Assembly: GCA_016778985.1 (NCBI GenBank)
Contig: JADHOM010000009.1
Coordinates: 1-64,000 of the forward strand
Direction of reading: 5' to 3'
Origin: Alphaproteobacteria bacterium
GTDB lineage: Bacteria > Pseudomonadota > Alphaproteobacteria > Puniceispirillales > UBA1172
DNA length: 64,000 nt
Below the pieces are notes generated by a model. That model saw nothing but the letters and a program-made list of their open reading frames with translations, ran no database searches and had not been told where the DNA came from. This document shows, one piece after another, positions 27,943-38,558 of this stretch. Position 1 is the stretch's first letter, and the number at the start of each line of letters is the position of its first letter. A program made the translations under genes and the position numbers.

Positions 27943-30900
27943 ATGCAGCTCACACGCCACTTTACCAAAGCTGATCAATCACCATATGAGACAATGGAAT
28001 GGACACACGTGACAAGCGAGATTAAAAATCCCGATGGCACGATTGTGTTCCGCGCTGAAAATGTTGAGGTGCCGACAGCTTTCTCGCAAGTAGCTAGTGA
28101 TATTATGGCGCAAAAATATTTCCGTAAGGCTGGCGTTCCTGCAAAGCTGAAAAAAGTTGAAGAAAACAATGTTCCTTCATGGTTGTGGCGTTCTGTGGCT
28201 GATGAAGCTGCTATGAAAGACCTGCCATCGGCTGAACGATATATTAGCGAGCTATCGGCTAAGCAGGTTTATGATCGGCTTGCTGGCACTTGGACATATT
28301 GGGGATGGAAGGGCGGATATTTTTCATCCGAAGATGACGCAAAGATTTATTTTGATGAAATGCGTTATATGTTGGCGCATCAGATGGCGGCACCAAACAG
28401 CCCGCAATGGTTTAATACTGGTCTGCATTGGGCATATGGTATTGACGGCGCCGGGCAAGGGCATTTCTATGTTGACTTTGAAACTGGCAAACTGACCCGT
28501 TCCAAATCCGCTTATGAGCACCCTCAGCCGCATGCCTGCTTTATCCAGTCAATCAAAGATGATCTGGTTAACGAAGGCGGCATCATGGACCTATGGGTGC
28601 GTGAGGCAAGACTGTTCAAATATGGCTCAGGCACTGGCACCAATTTCTCCTCTCTGCGCGGGGCGATAGAACCGCTTGCTGGTGGCGGCAAGTCATCAGG
28701 CTTAATGAGCTTCCTGCGCATCGGTGATAGAGCGGCAGGTGCAATTAAATCAGGCGGCACAACCCGCCGCGCTGCTAAAATGGTCACCGTCGATGTCGAT
28801 CACCCTGACATTGTTGATTATGTTGACTGGAAAGTCACCGAAGAACAAAAGGTCGCGGCCTTGGTGACAGGCTCTAAATTAGCCAGCAAGCATATGAATG
28901 AAGTCATGGCCGCCTGCACGACACCAATTACCGCTGCCAGTAATGAAGCCAGTAGTGAAAATGATCAGTTTGACCCAAAGCGCAATCAGGCCTTGCGGAA
29001 AGCCATTATTGATGCGCGTAAGGTGCTCATCCCCGAAAATTACATCCAGCGGGTAATTCAGTTTGCGAAGCAGGGCTATACTGAGATTAGCTTCAAGACT
29101 TATGATGCTGATTGGGATTCCGAAGCCTATCTGACCGTTGCTGGCCAGAACTCCAACAACTCTGTTCGGGTGACCAATGATTTTCTTGGCAAGGTATTGG
29201 AAAATGGTGAATGGGAGCTTATTCGCCGCACCGACGGTGAGGTTAGTGACCGCATTAATGCCGCTGAATTATGGGAAAAAATTGCCTATGCGGCATGGGC
29301 TTGCGCTGATCCTGGTCTGCAATATGACACCACCATTAACGAATGGCATACTTGCCCTGAAGGCGGCCGCATCAACGCCTCAAACCCATGTTCTGAGTAT
29401 ATGTTCTTGGATGATACGGCATGTAACCTTGCCTCTCTCAATCTGATGCAATTCAGACATGCCGATAAGCGCTTTAATATTGAAGCCTATGAGTACGCGG
29501 TTAAGCTGTGGACAATCACGCTTGAGATTTCTGTTCTGATGGCGCAATTCCCATCAAAGGAAATTGCCCAGCTTTCATATGAATACAGAACACTCGGCCT
29601 GGGTTATGCCAATATCGGCGGCTTGCTAATGGCTTCTGGACATTCTTACGACAGCGACGAAGGCCGCGCCATTGGTGCCGCGCTTTCTGCCCTGATGACA
29701 GGTGTATCCTACGCTACCTCTGCCGAAATGGCGAAAGAACTAGGTGCCTTCCCACGCTATGAGGAAAATGCAAATCACATGTTAAGGGTTATTCGTAACC
29801 ATCGCCGTGCCGCGCATGGTGAAGCGACTGGATACGAAGACCTGTCTGTTCTGCCGGTTCCGATTAAGCGCGATGATTGCCCAAATCAGGACTTGGTCGA
29901 AGCCGCGACAAAGGCATGGGACAATGCGCTGAAACTGGGTGAAGAACATGGTTACCGCAACGCTCAGACAACCGTTATTGCGCCAACTGGCACCATCGGC
30001 TTGGTTATGGATTGTGATACCACTGGTATTGAGCCTGATTTTGCTATCGTTAAGTTTAAGAAACTTGCTGGCGGCGGGTATTTCAAGATTATCAATCGCG
30101 TGGTACCTGAGGCGCTGACTAATCTAGGTTATGAAGACAGCCAAATTGACGATATCATCCGTTATGCCGTTGGTCATGGCTCACTTGAAAAATGTCAGTC
30201 AATCAGCACCTCCGCACTCAAAGAAAAGGGGTTTACCGATAGCCTTCTTGACACTCTTAATGGCGCACTTAAAACCGCCTTTGATATCAAGTTCGCGTTT
30301 AACCGCTTCACTTTAGGGGATGATTTCTGCAAGGGCACGCTTGGGCTGACCGATGCGCAGATGAATGATTTCAGCTTTGATCTGCTTGCTTATCTTGGAT
30401 TTAGCAAAGATGAGATTGAACATGCCAATACCCATGTCTGCGGATCAATGACCCTCGAAGGCGCGCCACATCTCAAAGATGAGCATTTGCCTGTCTTTGA
30501 TTGTGCCAATCCTTGCGGACGTCTTGGTAAGCGTTTCCTTAGCGTTGATAGTCACATCACCATGATGGCGGCAGCACAGCCATTTATTTCAGGAGCAATC
30601 TCAAAAACGATCAATATGCCAAATAACGCAACCGTCGAAGATTGTGGTGCGGCCTATATGCTGTCTTGGAAATTGGGTCTGAAGGCAAACGCGCTTTATC
30701 GTGATGGCTCAAAGCTAAGCCAGCCGCTTTCGGCTAGCCTGATTGATGATGATGATGTCGAGAGCATGGAAGAAGCGCCAGCCGTCGCCGCTCAGACAAC
30801 CAAGGTTGTTGAAAAAATCATTGAGCGTTATATCGCCACCCGTCAGCGTCTGCCACATCGCCGCAAAGGCTACACGCAGAAAGCCATTGTTGGCGGCCAT

Positions 30901-31581
30901 AAGGTTTATCTCCGGACTGGCGAATATGAAGACGGCAAGCTGGGTGAGCTGTTCATTGACATGCACAAAGAAGGCGCGGCGTTCCGGTCATTGATGAACA
31001 ACTTTGCCATCGCCGTATCCATTGGTCTCCAATATGGCGTGCCGCTCGAAGAGTTTGTCGAGGCCTTTACCTTCACTCGGTTTGAGCCGCAGGGCATGGT
31101 GCAAGGCAATGACATGATCAAAATGTCGTCATCTATTCTGGATTATATCTTCCGCGAATTGGCGATCTCATATCTTGATCGGGCTGATTTAGGGCATGTT
31201 AATTCAGATGATTTGGCAATGGATGCGATGGGCGCCGGCGAAGGTCAGTCTGATATCGCGCAAGCCACCATCAGTTCTGGCTTTGTCCGCAACCGCAACA
31301 TTGTGCTGTTGCATGGTAAGGGGACAGGCACCGATGGTGATGCCAATATCCCTGCCAGCATGTCAGCAGGCACCGCCACCAGCGCCGAACAAGCCACAGG
31401 CGCGGTGACGACAAATACCGGGGCAAGCGCCGCCGCCAGTTCGGTTGCTAATCAAGTTCAGCAAGCCCGTATGCAAGGCTATGAAGGTGAAAATTGCAAC
31501 GAATGCGGCAACTTCACCCTTGTTCGCAATGGCACTTGCCTCAAATGTAACACCTGCGGATCAACAACGGGTTGCAGCTAA
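27943..31581 (+). CDS. nrdJ: adenosylcobalamin-dependent ribonucleotide reductase, class II
   Basis: Reduces ribonucleotides to deoxyribonucleotides using B12, independent of oxygen. 1212 aa, the long alphaproteobacterial NrdJ type. The barrel carries [25 protein letters not shown], the active-site [20 protein letters not shown], and [21 protein letters not shown]. After the catalytic part comes a TSCPD-type region (about 975-1080) and a Cys-rich tail ([22 protein letters not shown]) that likely re-reduces the active site. An Ala/Thr-rich linker (about 1130-1170) joins them. ATG follows AAGGATATAACAA. No class I nrdAB is seen here. Confidence 0.96.
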   Translation: MQLTRHFTKADQSPYETMEWTHVTSEIKNPDGTIVFRAENVEVPTAFSQVASDIMAQKYFRKAGVPAKLKKVEENNVPSWLWRSVADEAAMKDLPSAERYISELSAKQVYDRLAGTWTYWGWKGGYFSSEDDAKIYFDEMRYMLAHQMAAPNSPQWFNTGLHWAYGIDGAGQGHFYVDFETGKLTRSKSAYEHPQPHACFIQSIKDDLVNEGGIMDLWVREARLFKYGSGTGTNFSSLRGAIEPLAGGGKSSGLMSFLRIGDRAAGAIKSGGTTRRAAKMVTVDVDHPDIVDYVDWKVTEEQKVAALVTGSKLASKHMNEVMAACTTPITAASNEASSENDQFDPKRNQALRKAIIDARKVLIPENYIQRVIQFAKQGYTEISFKTYDADWDSEAYLTVAGQNSNNSVRVTNDFLGKVLENGEWELIRRTDGEVSDRINAAELWEKIAYAAWACADPGLQYDTTINEWHTCPEGGRINASNPCSEYMFLDDTACNLASLNLMQFRHADKRFNIEAYEYAVKLWTITLEISVLMAQFPSKEIAQLSYEYRTLGLGYANIGGLLMASGHSYDSDEGRAIGAALSALMTGVSYATSAEMAKELGAFPRYEENANHMLRVIRNHRRAAHGEATGYEDLSVLPVPIKRDDCPNQDLVEAATKAWDNALKLGEEHGYRNAQTTVIAPTGTIGLVMDCDTTGIEPDFAIVKFKKLAGGGYFKIINRVVPEALTNLGYEDSQIDDIIRYAVGHGSLEKCQSISTSALKEKGFTDSLLDTLNGALKTAFDIKFAFNRFTLGDDFCKGTLGLTDAQMNDFSFDLLAYLGFSKDEIEHANTHVCGSMTLEGAPHLKDEHLPVFDCANPCGRLGKRFLSVDSHITMMAAAQPFISGAISKTINMPNNATVEDCGAAYMLSWKLGLKANALYRDGSKLSQPLSASLIDDDDVESMEEAPAVAAQTTKVVEKIIERYIATRQRLPHRRKGYTQKAIVGGHKVYLRTGEYEDGKLGELFIDMHKEGAAFRSLMNNFAIAVSIGLQYGVPLEEFVEAFTFTRFEPQGMVQGNDMIKMSSSILDYIFRELAISYLDRADLGHVNSDDLAMDAMGAGEGQSDIAQATISSGFVRNRNIVLLHGKGTGTDGDANIPASMSAGTATSAEQATGAVTTNTGASAAASSVANQVQQARMQGYEGENCNECGNFTLVRNGTCLKCNTCGSTTGCS

Positions 31582-31619
31582 ACAGCACCCCGTCAACGGC
31601 AATTTGAATAGGAGATACC

Positions 31620-32090
31620 ATGTCTGGTAACATTGATAAACGTCTCGCCGAATTAGGCATCACCCTTCCTGATGCCCCGGCGCCGGCGGCAAATTATATC
31701 CCTTATGTCATTAGTGGCAATCTGGTGTTTATTTCCGGACAGGTTCCTTTGGTCGATGGCAAGATCGAAAAAACAGGGGCAGTTGGTGATGGCACAATGA
31801 CGCAAGATGACGCTGAGGGTGAGGCCAGAAAATGCGCTATCAACCTACTCGCCCAATTAAAGGCGGCTACCGGTGGTGATCTTGATCGTGTCACTCGTGT
31901 TGTTAAGCTTGGCGGATTTGTATCCTGCATGCCTGATTTCTCAGCCCAGCCACTTGTCATCAATATTGCGTCTAACCTGATGGTAGATGTGTTTGGAGAG
32001 ATTGGCCGTCATGCACGTTTTGCGGTTGGTACTAATGCGTTGCCGCTTGGCTGCCTGGTTGAGATCGAAGGTATTTTTGAGATTGCCTAA
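31620..32090 (+). CDS. RidA/YjgF-family protein
   Basis: A 156-aa member of the longer RidA-like subgroup. RidA enzymes hydrolyse reactive enamine/imine intermediates released by PLP enzymes. Visible: YIPYVISGNLVFISGQVPLVDGK near the N terminus and the trimer-interface region GRHARFAVGTNALPLGCLVEIE with a conserved Arg. A clear AGGAG precedes the ATG. It follows nrdJ by 38 bp and may be co-transcribed. Whether it has deaminase activity or a signalling role is not determinable. Confidence 0.88.
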   Translation: MSGNIDKRLAELGITLPDAPAPAANYIPYVISGNLVFISGQVPLVDGKIEKTGAVGDGTMTQDDAEGEARKCAINLLAQLKAATGGDLDRVTRVVKLGGFVSCMPDFSAQPLVINIASNLMVDVFGEIGRHARFAVGTNALPLGCLVEIEGIFEIA

Positions 32091-32154
32091 CCGCGCATAA
32101 ATATTTCATCACTTTATGCTTATCGCCATTGTTTCCGCCACCATTTGAACCAAT

Positions 32155-33405
32155 ATGGTAAGCATGGATGATGATCTGCCGCCAACAAAGCCCAACACCA
32201 CCCGTCAAGCTAAAGCTGATGCCAATTCCACAGGCTGGACCGCCGAGATGGTGGAAACGGCAAGCGCCATTTCAAGCGAGGTTTGGGATAAATGTGCAGG
32301 TGGGCAGAACCCCCTATTAAAGCATGCGTTTTTCAAAGCACTCGAAGACAGCCGTTCTGCTTGTCAGGAAACCGGATGGATACCTCGACATATTGTTCTG
32401 AAAAACAATTACGGCCAGATTTGTGCTATTCTGCCGCTTTATCTGAAAACACATTCTTATGGCGAATATGTATTTGATCATAGCTGGGCAGATGCGTGGC
32501 GGCGCGCTGGTGGTCAATATTATCCAAAAGCCCAAAGCGGTATTCCTTTTACCCCTGTTCCCGGGCAGCGGCTACTGATTGATCCATCACTTACGCCTGA
32601 GCAAGCAAGTGACGCGCGCCACTTATTAGCAGAGGCCTGCCTTGGCTGTGTTGAACAGCTCAATCTTTCATCCGCCCATATTACCTTTTTAAGCAAAGCT
32701 GAGCATGATGCCCTGACACAAAAATCCCCGCAAGGCCGATCAGGACGTTGGATCAGCCGCAAAGGGCTACAATTCCACTGGCATAATAAAACCTATGCCA
32801 GTTTTGATGATTTTCTTGGCCGCATGGCCTCTCGCAAGCGCAAGAGCCTGCGCCGTGAAAGACGTGATATTGCTAATGCCGGTGTCAGTTTTGACCAGAA
32901 ACAGGGTGATGATCTGACAGGTGGCGACTGGGATGATTTCTATCGCTTCTATCTATCGACAATTGATCGAAAATGGGGCGGCGCTTATCTGACGCGGGAT
33001 TTTTTTGACCAAATCCATCAGACAATGCGTGACCATATTCTTCTCATCATGGCATATAAAGATGATGCCGCGGTCGCCGGCGCCATCAATTTTATTGGTC
33101 AGGATACGTTATATGGCCGCAATTGGGGTAGCATTATAGATATCCCCTTTCTGCATTTTGAAACCTGTTATTATCAGGCTATTGATTACGCCATCAGCAA
33201 TGGTCTTGCCCGGGTTGAGGCAGGAGCGCAAGGTCTGCACAAGGTTCAACGCGGCTATGCGCCTGTTCTCACCTATTCAGCGCATTACATGAATAATGAT
33301 CAGTTTAATGACGCTGTCGCTGATTTCACAGCAAGAGAAGCCAAACAGGTCGAGCGCGAAATGCACGAGCTATTATCTTGGCTTCCCTATAAAGATGAGG
33401 GCTAA
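32155..33405 (+). CDS. COG3146 (FemAB/GNAT-like) acyltransferase
   Basis: A 416-aa protein of the COG3146/DUF482 family, often called peptidogalycan biosynthesis protein. It has SSEVWDKCAGGQNPLLKHAFFKALE near the N terminus, YVFDHSWADAWRRAGGQYYPKAQ, and the fingerprint MASRKRKSLRRERRDI followed by the acyltransferase core LYGRNWGSI...LHFETCYYQAIDYAI and VEAGAQGLHKVQRGY. Function unproven; tRNA-dependent aminoacyl transfer or another acyl transfer is guessed from fold similarity. The upstream start codons (32155 and 32164) both lack a good ribosome-binding site. Confidence 0.85.
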   Translation: MVSMDDDLPPTKPNTTRQAKADANSTGWTAEMVETASAISSEVWDKCAGGQNPLLKHAFFKALEDSRSACQETGWIPRHIVLKNNYGQICAILPLYLKTHSYGEYVFDHSWADAWRRAGGQYYPKAQSGIPFTPVPGQRLLIDPSLTPEQASDARHLLAEACLGCVEQLNLSSAHITFLSKAEHDALTQKSPQGRSGRWISRKGLQFHWHNKTYASFDDFLGRMASRKRKSLRRERRDIANAGVSFDQKQGDDLTGGDWDDFYRFYLSTIDRKWGGAYLTRDFFDQIHQTMRDHILLIMAYKDDAAVAGAINFIGQDTLYGRNWGSIIDIPFLHFETCYYQAIDYAISNGLARVEAGAQGLHKVQRGYAPVLTYSAHYMNNDQFNDAVADFTAREAKQVEREMHELLSWLPYKDEG

Positions 33406-33443
33406 TATCGCCTTAGCTTGGCTTCTTTATAAAAATGAGGGCT
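33377..33443. repeat. imperfect 27-bp direct repeat, 40-bp period
   Basis: The last codons of the acyltransferase gene (33377-33403, from CTTGGCTTCC to GAGGGCT) recur at 33417-33443 with three mismatches. The second copy ends at the clpA stop codon. It looks like a short tandem duplication of the gene end that brought the two convergent genes together; no function is implied. Confidence 0.75.
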
Positions 33444-35836
33444 TAGCGCGGCTCAGCACCCGCAGGGCTGGCTTTCTTAGCTGTCACTTTTTTAGCCGTT
33501 GGGGTTTTAGCAGATGGTTTTTTGGCTGATGCTTTTTTGACTTTTATCTGTTTATCCTGACTAGGGGCATCACCTTTGATCACATTAACAACCAGATGCG
33601 TGATATCGCCATCTTGATCTGGCTTGCCCATATCAACCTCAACAGCTCCGCCATCAACCAGTCTGCCAAACAGCAATTCTTCGGATAGCGGCTTTTTGAC
33701 ATGCTCTTGGACGACACGAGCAAGCGGCCGCGCGCCGTAAGCTGGCTCATACCCACGCTCAGCCAGCCAGTCACGCGCACCATCGGTTAAGCTAATGGTG
33801 ACGCCGCGATCGGCTAGTTGCGCTTCGAGTTTGATAATGAACTTATCAACAACCTTGCGCACCGTTTCAGGGGCGAGTGCGGCAAAATTAATAATCGCGT
33901 CTAGCCTGTTCCTGAACTCAGGGGTGAAGGTACGCTCAATCGCTTCGTTACCAGCTTGCTCACGTCTGCCGCGCCCAAACCCGATAGACATTTTTGTCAT
34001 CTCACTGGCGCCAGCGTTTGTTGTCATGATGATAATGACATTACGGAAATCAATAGTCTTACCATTATGGTCGGTCAGTCGGCCATTATCCATGACTTGC
34101 AAGAGCAGATTAAAGATATCGGGATGAGCTTTTTCAATCTCATCAAGCAAAAGCACCGCATGAGGATTCTGATCAACTGCATCAGTCAATAAGCCGCCCT
34201 GATCAAAACCAACATAGCCAGGAGGCGCGCCGATTAGCCGTGAGACCGAATGGCGTTCCATATATTCGGACATATCAAAGCGGATGAGCTTTATGCCCAT
34301 CGATTCGGATAATTGCCGCGCTGCTTCGGTTTTACCAACACCTGTTGGCCCACTAAAGAGATAATTGCCAACCGGCTTTTCGGCATCACGCAATCCGGCA
34401 CGAGCGAGCTTAATCGCTGAGGCCAACGCAACAATCGCTTCATCCTGACCATAAACCATGCGATGCAGATCTGACTCAAGACTTGCCAATGCCGCCCGAT
34501 CATCTCTATTAACCGTTTTGGCTGGAATCCGAGCCATGCTGGAGATAGTTGTTTCAATCTCTTTCTCACCAATGACTTTACGGCGACGTGATGGCGGAAC
34601 TAGCATCTGAGCTGCCGCCGCCTCATCAATGACGTCAATCGCTTTATCTGGCAATTTCCGATCGGTGATATAGCGTGAGGATAATTCAACCGCGGATTTC
34701 AGCGCTGCTACGGTGAAACGAACATCATGATGATCCTCGTATTGGCGTTTTAGGCCACTAAGAATTTTAATGGTGTCGGCCACACTAGGCTCATTAACGT
34801 CAATTTTCTGAAAACGCCTAGATAAGGCACGGTCTTTTTCAAACCAACCCCGAAACTCTTTATAAGTTGTTGACCCAATACAGCGTAATGACCCCTCCTG
34901 AAGAGCAGGTTTCAGCAAGTTTGACGCATCCATGGCACCGCCACTAGTCGCCCCCGCGCCAATGATAGTATGAATCTCATCAATAAACAAAATCGCCTGA
35001 TCATTTTTAGCAACTTCTTTCATAACAGCCTTGAGCCGTTCTTCGAAGTCACCGCGATAGCGTGTTCCCGCCAGCAACGCACCCATATCCAGCGAATAGA
35101 TAATCGCATCCTCAAGCACAGCTGGCACATCTTTTTCAATGATCTTGCGGGCCAGCCCCTCAGCAATGGCGGTTTTACCGACGCCGCTATCACCAACGAG
35201 CAGAGGATTGTTTTTGGTGCGCCGACAGAGAACCTGGATCGTCCGATCAACCTCTTTATGGCGGCCGATGAGCGGATCAATTTTACCGATACGCGCCTTT
35301 TCATTAAGATCAACCGCATAAGCAGCAAGCGGATTTTGTTTCTGATTAACCGCATCATCTTTGACAGTAGTGCCATCCGTGCCAACACCATCAGCATCAA
35401 AGGCAGGATTTTTAGCAATCCCATGACTGATATAGCTGACCACATCAATGCGGTTAATATCTTGCTGGTTAAGAAGCCAGACAGCATGGCTTTCGCGTTC
35501 AGCAAACATGGCCACCAGAACATTAGCGCCGGTCGCGCGTTCATGATTGGATGATTGCGTATGGATAACAGCACGCTGAAGCACCCGCTGAAAACTGTTT
35601 GTCGGGCGCGTTTCCACCACATCATTGCCAAGCGTTTCAAATGTCTGCTCAATATGAAGCATGAGTTTTTGTTGCAGATCGTTAACATCGGCATTGCACG
35701 CACTCAATACCTCAAGCGCATCGCTATCCTCGGTTAAGGCCAGAAGCAAATGTTCAAGAGTTGCAAATTCATGTCCCTTTTTCGCCGCCATAGACATGGC
35801 ACGCTTTAGGGTTTCTTCAAGTTCTTGTGACAGCAT
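33443..35836 (-). CDS. clpA: ATP-dependent Clp protease ATP-binding subunit ClpA
   Basis: AAA+ unfoldase that feeds N-end-rule and other substrates into ClpP. About 797 aa from ATG 35836 ([14 protein letters not shown] is the family start, AAAAGGAAT upstream; the frame also opens at 35890). An N domain is followed by AAA module 1 (Walker A GDSGVGKT near 214) and module 2 (GPTGVGKT near 495). The ClpP-docking tripeptide appears as IGF in [11 protein letters not shown]. The last about 35 residues are a Lys/Ala/Pro-rich tail ([13 protein letters not shown]) not usual for ClpA. clpP is not in the window. Directly downstream of clpS (4 bp). Confidence 0.96.
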   Translation of the reverse strand: MLSQELEETLKRAMSMAAKKGHEFATLEHLLLALTEDSDALEVLSACNADVNDLQQKLMLHIEQTFETLGNDVVETRPTNSFQRVLQRAVIHTQSSNHERATGANVLVAMFAERESHAVWLLNQQDINRIDVVSYISHGIAKNPAFDADGVGTDGTTVKDDAVNQKQNPLAAYAVDLNEKARIGKIDPLIGRHKEVDRTIQVLCRRTKNNPLLVGDSGVGKTAIAEGLARKIIEKDVPAVLEDAIIYSLDMGALLAGTRYRGDFEERLKAVMKEVAKNDQAILFIDEIHTIIGAGATSGGAMDASNLLKPALQEGSLRCIGSTTYKEFRGWFEKDRALSRRFQKIDVNEPSVADTIKILSGLKRQYEDHHDVRFTVAALKSAVELSSRYITDRKLPDKAIDVIDEAAAAQMLVPPSRRRKVIGEKEIETTISSMARIPAKTVNRDDRAALASLESDLHRMVYGQDEAIVALASAIKLARAGLRDAEKPVGNYLFSGPTGVGKTEAARQLSESMGIKLIRFDMSEYMERHSVSRLIGAPPGYVGFDQGGLLTDAVDQNPHAVLLLDEIEKAHPDIFNLLLQVMDNGRLTDHNGKTIDFRNVIIIMTTNAGASEMTKMSIGFGRGRREQAGNEAIERTFTPEFRNRLDAIINFAALAPETVRKVVDKFIIKLEAQLADRGVTISLTDGARDWLAERGYEPAYGARPLARVVQEHVKKPLSEELLFGRLVDGGAVEVDMGKPDQDGDITHLVVNVIKGDAPSQDKQIKVKKASAKKPSAKTPTAKKVTAKKASPAGAEPR

Positions 35837-35840
35837 AAAA

Positions 35841-36173
35841 CTATTCCTTTTCCAACTGAAGCTGTAAGGGATGTTGATTCTTTCTGGCAAGGTCCATTAC
35901 TTGTGAGGCCTTTGTTTCCGCAACCTCATATGTATATACTCCACATACGCCTACTCCGCGTTGATGAACATGAAGCATGATCTGCGTGGCTTCTTCTTCT
36001 GATTTGCGGAAATAACTCTGTAAAACATGCACAACAAACTCCATTGGTGTAAAGTCATCATTTAGCATAATCACTTTATAGAGTGGCGGCCGTTTGACTT
36101 TCGGACGCTCTGCCATGATCGTAACATTAATTGATGTTTTATCATTATCATTACTGCCATCATCAGATGACAT
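35841..36173 (-). CDS. clpS: ClpS adaptor
   Basis: Binds N-degrons and the ClpA N domain, steering N-end-rule substrates such as those made by Aat to ClpAP. The core (about 30-110 of this start) carries [24 protein letters not shown]-like sequence, with the N-degron pocket residues in [11 protein letters not shown], and [21 protein letters not shown]. The start is uncertain: the frame is open to 36242 and no strong ribosome-binding site marks any ATG; 36173 (MSSDDGSND) gives the usual short disordered lead. Confidence 0.92.
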   Translation of the reverse strand: MSSDDGSNDNDKTSINVTIMAERPKVKRPPLYKVIMLNDDFTPMEFVVHVLQSYFRKSEEEATQIMLHVHQRGVGVCGVYTYEVAETKASQVMDLARKNQHPLQLQLEKE

Positions 36174-36268
36174 ACTAATATCGGCATGGCATAGCAGTTG
36201 CATGTATTGTTGTGAGCGTTCCATACTAAACAATATGATCATATTTTTCAGATTTGAAAGGGCTTGAT

Positions 36269-36493
36269 ATGAAAAATCTCACCTTATGGATAAAGATTTT
36301 TTGTATTGCCACAACGCTGACTAGCTTTTCTCATGGTATTTTCATTATCTTTTTCATTGGCATGTTTTCCTGTCAATTTTTTTGGCCAGTTTTGGCGTTA
36401 CTTAATTTGACTGCTAAGGTCAGCGTGCTAATATTGGATATGCTTACTATAAGCCTTCAGGGCATCACCATTCAGAATAGGGTTTTTAGATGA
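36269..36493 (+). CDS. small hydrophobic protein, unknown
   Basis: A 74-aa ORF from ATG 36269 (frame open from 36254). AAAGGG sits 6 bp upstream. The protein is mostly hydrophobic, with two likely membrane segments ([22 protein letters not shown] and [12 protein letters not shown]). The stop overlaps the start of the carboxypeptidase gene as ATGA (36490-36493), which suggests translational coupling. I recognise no family. It could be a real small membrane protein working with the carboxypeptidase, or a leader ORF. Confidence 0.45.
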   Translation: MKNLTLWIKIFCIATTLTSFSHGIFIIFFIGMFSCQFFWPVLALLNLTAKVSVLILDMLTISLQGITIQNRVFR

Positions 36494-37734
36494 AACACCT
36501 GTTTTTTCTGCTTATGTTAGCCATCACATTAGTCACTGGTTTCAGCCCTGTTGCTGAGGCGAAATACGCCTCCATCGTCGTTAATGAAAGCACTGGTGAG
36601 GTTATGTATTCGCGGAACGCTGATAAACAGCTTTATCCGGCATCACTTACCAAAATTATGACGCTTTACATGGTGTTTGAGGCACTTGATCAGGGTAAAG
36701 TCCACATGGATACCAAGATGCGTGTCAGCAATCTGGCAGCTAGCCGTTCCCCATCAAAATTAGGGCTGCGGCCAGGCAGTCATATCACTGTCAAAAATGC
36801 CATTTATGCGCTGATTACCAAATCAGCTAATGATGTTGCTACTGTGATTAGTGAGCATCTAGCCAGCAGTGAGCGTGAGTTTGCGAAAAAAATGACACGG
36901 AAGGCACAGGCTATCGGTATGAGCCAGACAACATTTCGCAACGCCTCTGGTCTGCCTCACTCAAAACAGAAATCAACAGCTCGTGACATGGCAAAACTTG
37001 CTGTCGCTATCCGTAACGATTTTCCCCATTATTTTCAGCTTTTTAAAACCAAGTCTTTTGAATATAACGGCCGCCGATATAAAAATCATAACACTTTATT
37101 GAGCAGTTATGAGGGCACGGACGGCATTAAAACCGGGTATATTCGGGCCTCTGGATTTAATCTGGTCGCCACTGTCGAACGCCGTGGTGTGCGTTTAGTT
37201 GGGGTGGTATTTGGTGGCCGCACAGGACGTTCACGCGATCAGCATATGGTGCATTTGCTGAACAAGCAATTTGCTCGTATCCCGCAATATGCCGAAACCA
37301 CGCTAGTGCCAAAAAAGAAACCTCTAGCACCCACGCCAGTTGCCCCGCCACCACCTAAACCTAATATTCTCACCGTTAGTCGTGATACGGATTCAGGGTC
37401 CTTATCCGTCGCTGTTTCTGTGCCACCAGCCCGACCTGAACTGGCTGATCCAGAACCCGTTGAGGAGCCGCGCATCATTGGCTGGGGCATACAAGTTGGC
37501 AGTTTTGAGAAACGTGCCAGCGCCCATCGCGCCGCCCGAAATGCACGCGTAGCCGCTAATGATATTCTGTCGCATCAGCCTGCCCAATTGCGGCAAATCA
37601 AATATGGCAATCTGACATTATGGCAGGTGCATTTCAGCGGCTTTGATGAAACCTTGGCACGGCAAGCCTGCCTTCAGCTGTTTCAGAAAGGCATGTCTTG
37701 CGTCGCTATTCCGCAGATCAGCCAATCAAGTTAA
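36490..37734 (+). CDS. dacA: D-alanyl-D-alanine carboxypeptidase with SPOR domain
   Basis: Periplasmic low-molecular-weight PBP (S11 family) trimming the terminal D-Ala of stem peptides. 414 aa: signal peptide cleaved after VAEA (about 24), active-site S52-x-x-K55 (ASLTK), S112-A-N114, and K214-T-G. After the catalytic domain a Pro-rich linker (about 277-300) leads to a C-terminal SPOR domain (about 338-410; GWGIQVGSF) that binds denuded septal glycan. The SPOR domain replaces the amphipathic membrane anchor of E. coli PBP5, so targeting is probably septal. Confidence 0.93.
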   Translation: MKHLFFLLMLAITLVTGFSPVAEAKYASIVVNESTGEVMYSRNADKQLYPASLTKIMTLYMVFEALDQGKVHMDTKMRVSNLAASRSPSKLGLRPGSHITVKNAIYALITKSANDVATVISEHLASSEREFAKKMTRKAQAIGMSQTTFRNASGLPHSKQKSTARDMAKLAVAIRNDFPHYFQLFKTKSFEYNGRRYKNHNTLLSSYEGTDGIKTGYIRASGFNLVATVERRGVRLVGVVFGGRTGRSRDQHMVHLLNKQFARIPQYAETTLVPKKKPLAPTPVAPPPPKPNILTVSRDTDSGSLSVAVSVPPARPELADPEPVEEPRIIGWGIQVGSFEKRASAHRAARNARVAANDILSHQPAQLRQIKYGNLTLWQVHFSGFDETLARQACLQLFQKGMSCVAIPQISQSS

Positions 37735-37750
37735 TCGCATCATCATCAGC

Positions 37751-37798
37751 TTGACTTTTGAATAAAGTACAGTATTCTAATATATACGATATGCGTAT
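37751..37798 (+). promoter_or_regulatory. putative umuDC promoter with palindromic operator
   Basis: TTGACT (37751-37756) and TATTCT (37773-37778) are 16 bp apart. ATACG-ATATG-CGTAT, a perfect 5-bp inverted repeat, lies just downstream at 37784-37798, where a repressor would cover the start point. It matches neither the E. coli LexA box (CTGT-N8-ACAG) nor the alphaproteobacterial GTTC-N7-GTTC form, so which regulator uses it is open. Confidence 0.4.
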
Positions 37799-37858
37799 GT
37801 ATGGGTTTGTTAGGCCAATATTTATCATATCAGTATTTGTTATATTAGTTTTCGTTAT

Positions 37859-38515
37859 ATGAGTGTGATTATCATGAAACCATCATCTTCACCCCCTATT
37901 CCTCTCAAACTTGCCACATCTGACGCCACATCTGACGCCACATCTGCCACCAAATCTGCCACCAAATCTGCAGGTACTACACCGCCATCAGCACCAAGCA
38001 AGAGGGGTGGCGCCCGCCCGGGTGCTGGCCGGCCAGCAGGGCAAGGTCGTTATGGTGAGGCGACTAAGCCTGTTCGCCTGCCGGTTAGCATGATTGATGA
38101 GATTATGGATTATGTCGCGACTGGCGGCCGCCAACCACTACCTTTATTCAGCTGTGCGGTGGCGGCGGGCTTTCCCTCACCGGCTGATGATCATCTCGAA
38201 GGCAGTCTTGATCTGAACGACTATCTGGTCAAGCATCCGGCGGCGACATTCTTTGTTCGGGTAAGCGGCGATTCCATGATCAATGCTGGTATCCATGAAG
38301 ATGATATTCTGGTTGTTGATCGCAGTATTGAGGCGCGTCACGGCAAAATTATCATTGCCGCGGTTGATGGCCAGCTGACGGTTAAGCGACTGCATCATAA
38401 ATCTGGCAAGACCATGTTAATGCCTGAAAATGATCGATATGAGCCGATTACCATCAGCGATGAGGCGAGTATGGTAATCTGGGGTGTGGTTACTAATGTC
38501 ATTCACAGTGTCTGA
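37859..38515 (+). CDS. umuD: UmuD-like LexA-family autoprotease with N-terminal extension
   Basis: Subunit of DNA polymerase V activated by RecA-stimulated self-cleavage. The C-terminal about 125 residues match UmuD: cleavage site A103-G104 in CAVAAGFPSPAD, nucleophile S139 in SGDSM, general base K176 in LTVKRL, with the same spacing as E. coli UmuD. At 218 aa it is about 80 residues longer than UmuD because of an N-terminal addition: an Ser/Ala/Thr repeat, then KRGGARPGAGRPAG (an AT-hook-like basic motif common in small DNA-associated and phage proteins), then TKPVRLPVSMIDEIMDYV, resembling a short ribbon-helix-helix-like segment. Upstream ribosome-binding site is weak. Confidence 0.9.
   Translation: MSVIIMKPSSSPPIPLKLATSDATSDATSATKSATKSAGTTPPSAPSKRGGARPGAGRPAGQGRYGEATKPVRLPVSMIDEIMDYVATGGRQPLPLFSCAVAAGFPSPADDHLEGSLDLNDYLVKHPAATFFVRVSGDSMINAGIHEDDILVVDRSIEARHGKIIIAAVDGQLTVKRLHHKSGKTMLMPENDRYEPITISDEASMVIWGVVTNVIHSV
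37913..37972 (+). repeat. 12-bp coding tandem repeat in umuD, 5 copies
   Basis: Copies of GCCACATCTGAC, drifting to ACCAAATCTGCC and ACCAAATCTGCA, five in a row and in frame. They code for the Ser-Asp-Ala-Thr / Ser-Ala-Thr-Lys stretch of the N-terminal extension. Copy number may vary without shifting the frame. Confidence 0.85.
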
Positions 38516-38558
38516 TTTATAGTGTGGGATTTGTAGTGTGTGATGATGGCGTGGGATT

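Noticed and set aside
34970-35554. 194-aa plus-strand ORF
   Set aside because: Lies wholly antisense inside clpA, which has clear motifs; no recognisable domain.
37735-37858. LexA box before umuDC
   Set aside because: Neither CTGT-N8-ACAG nor GTTC-N7-GTTC is present.
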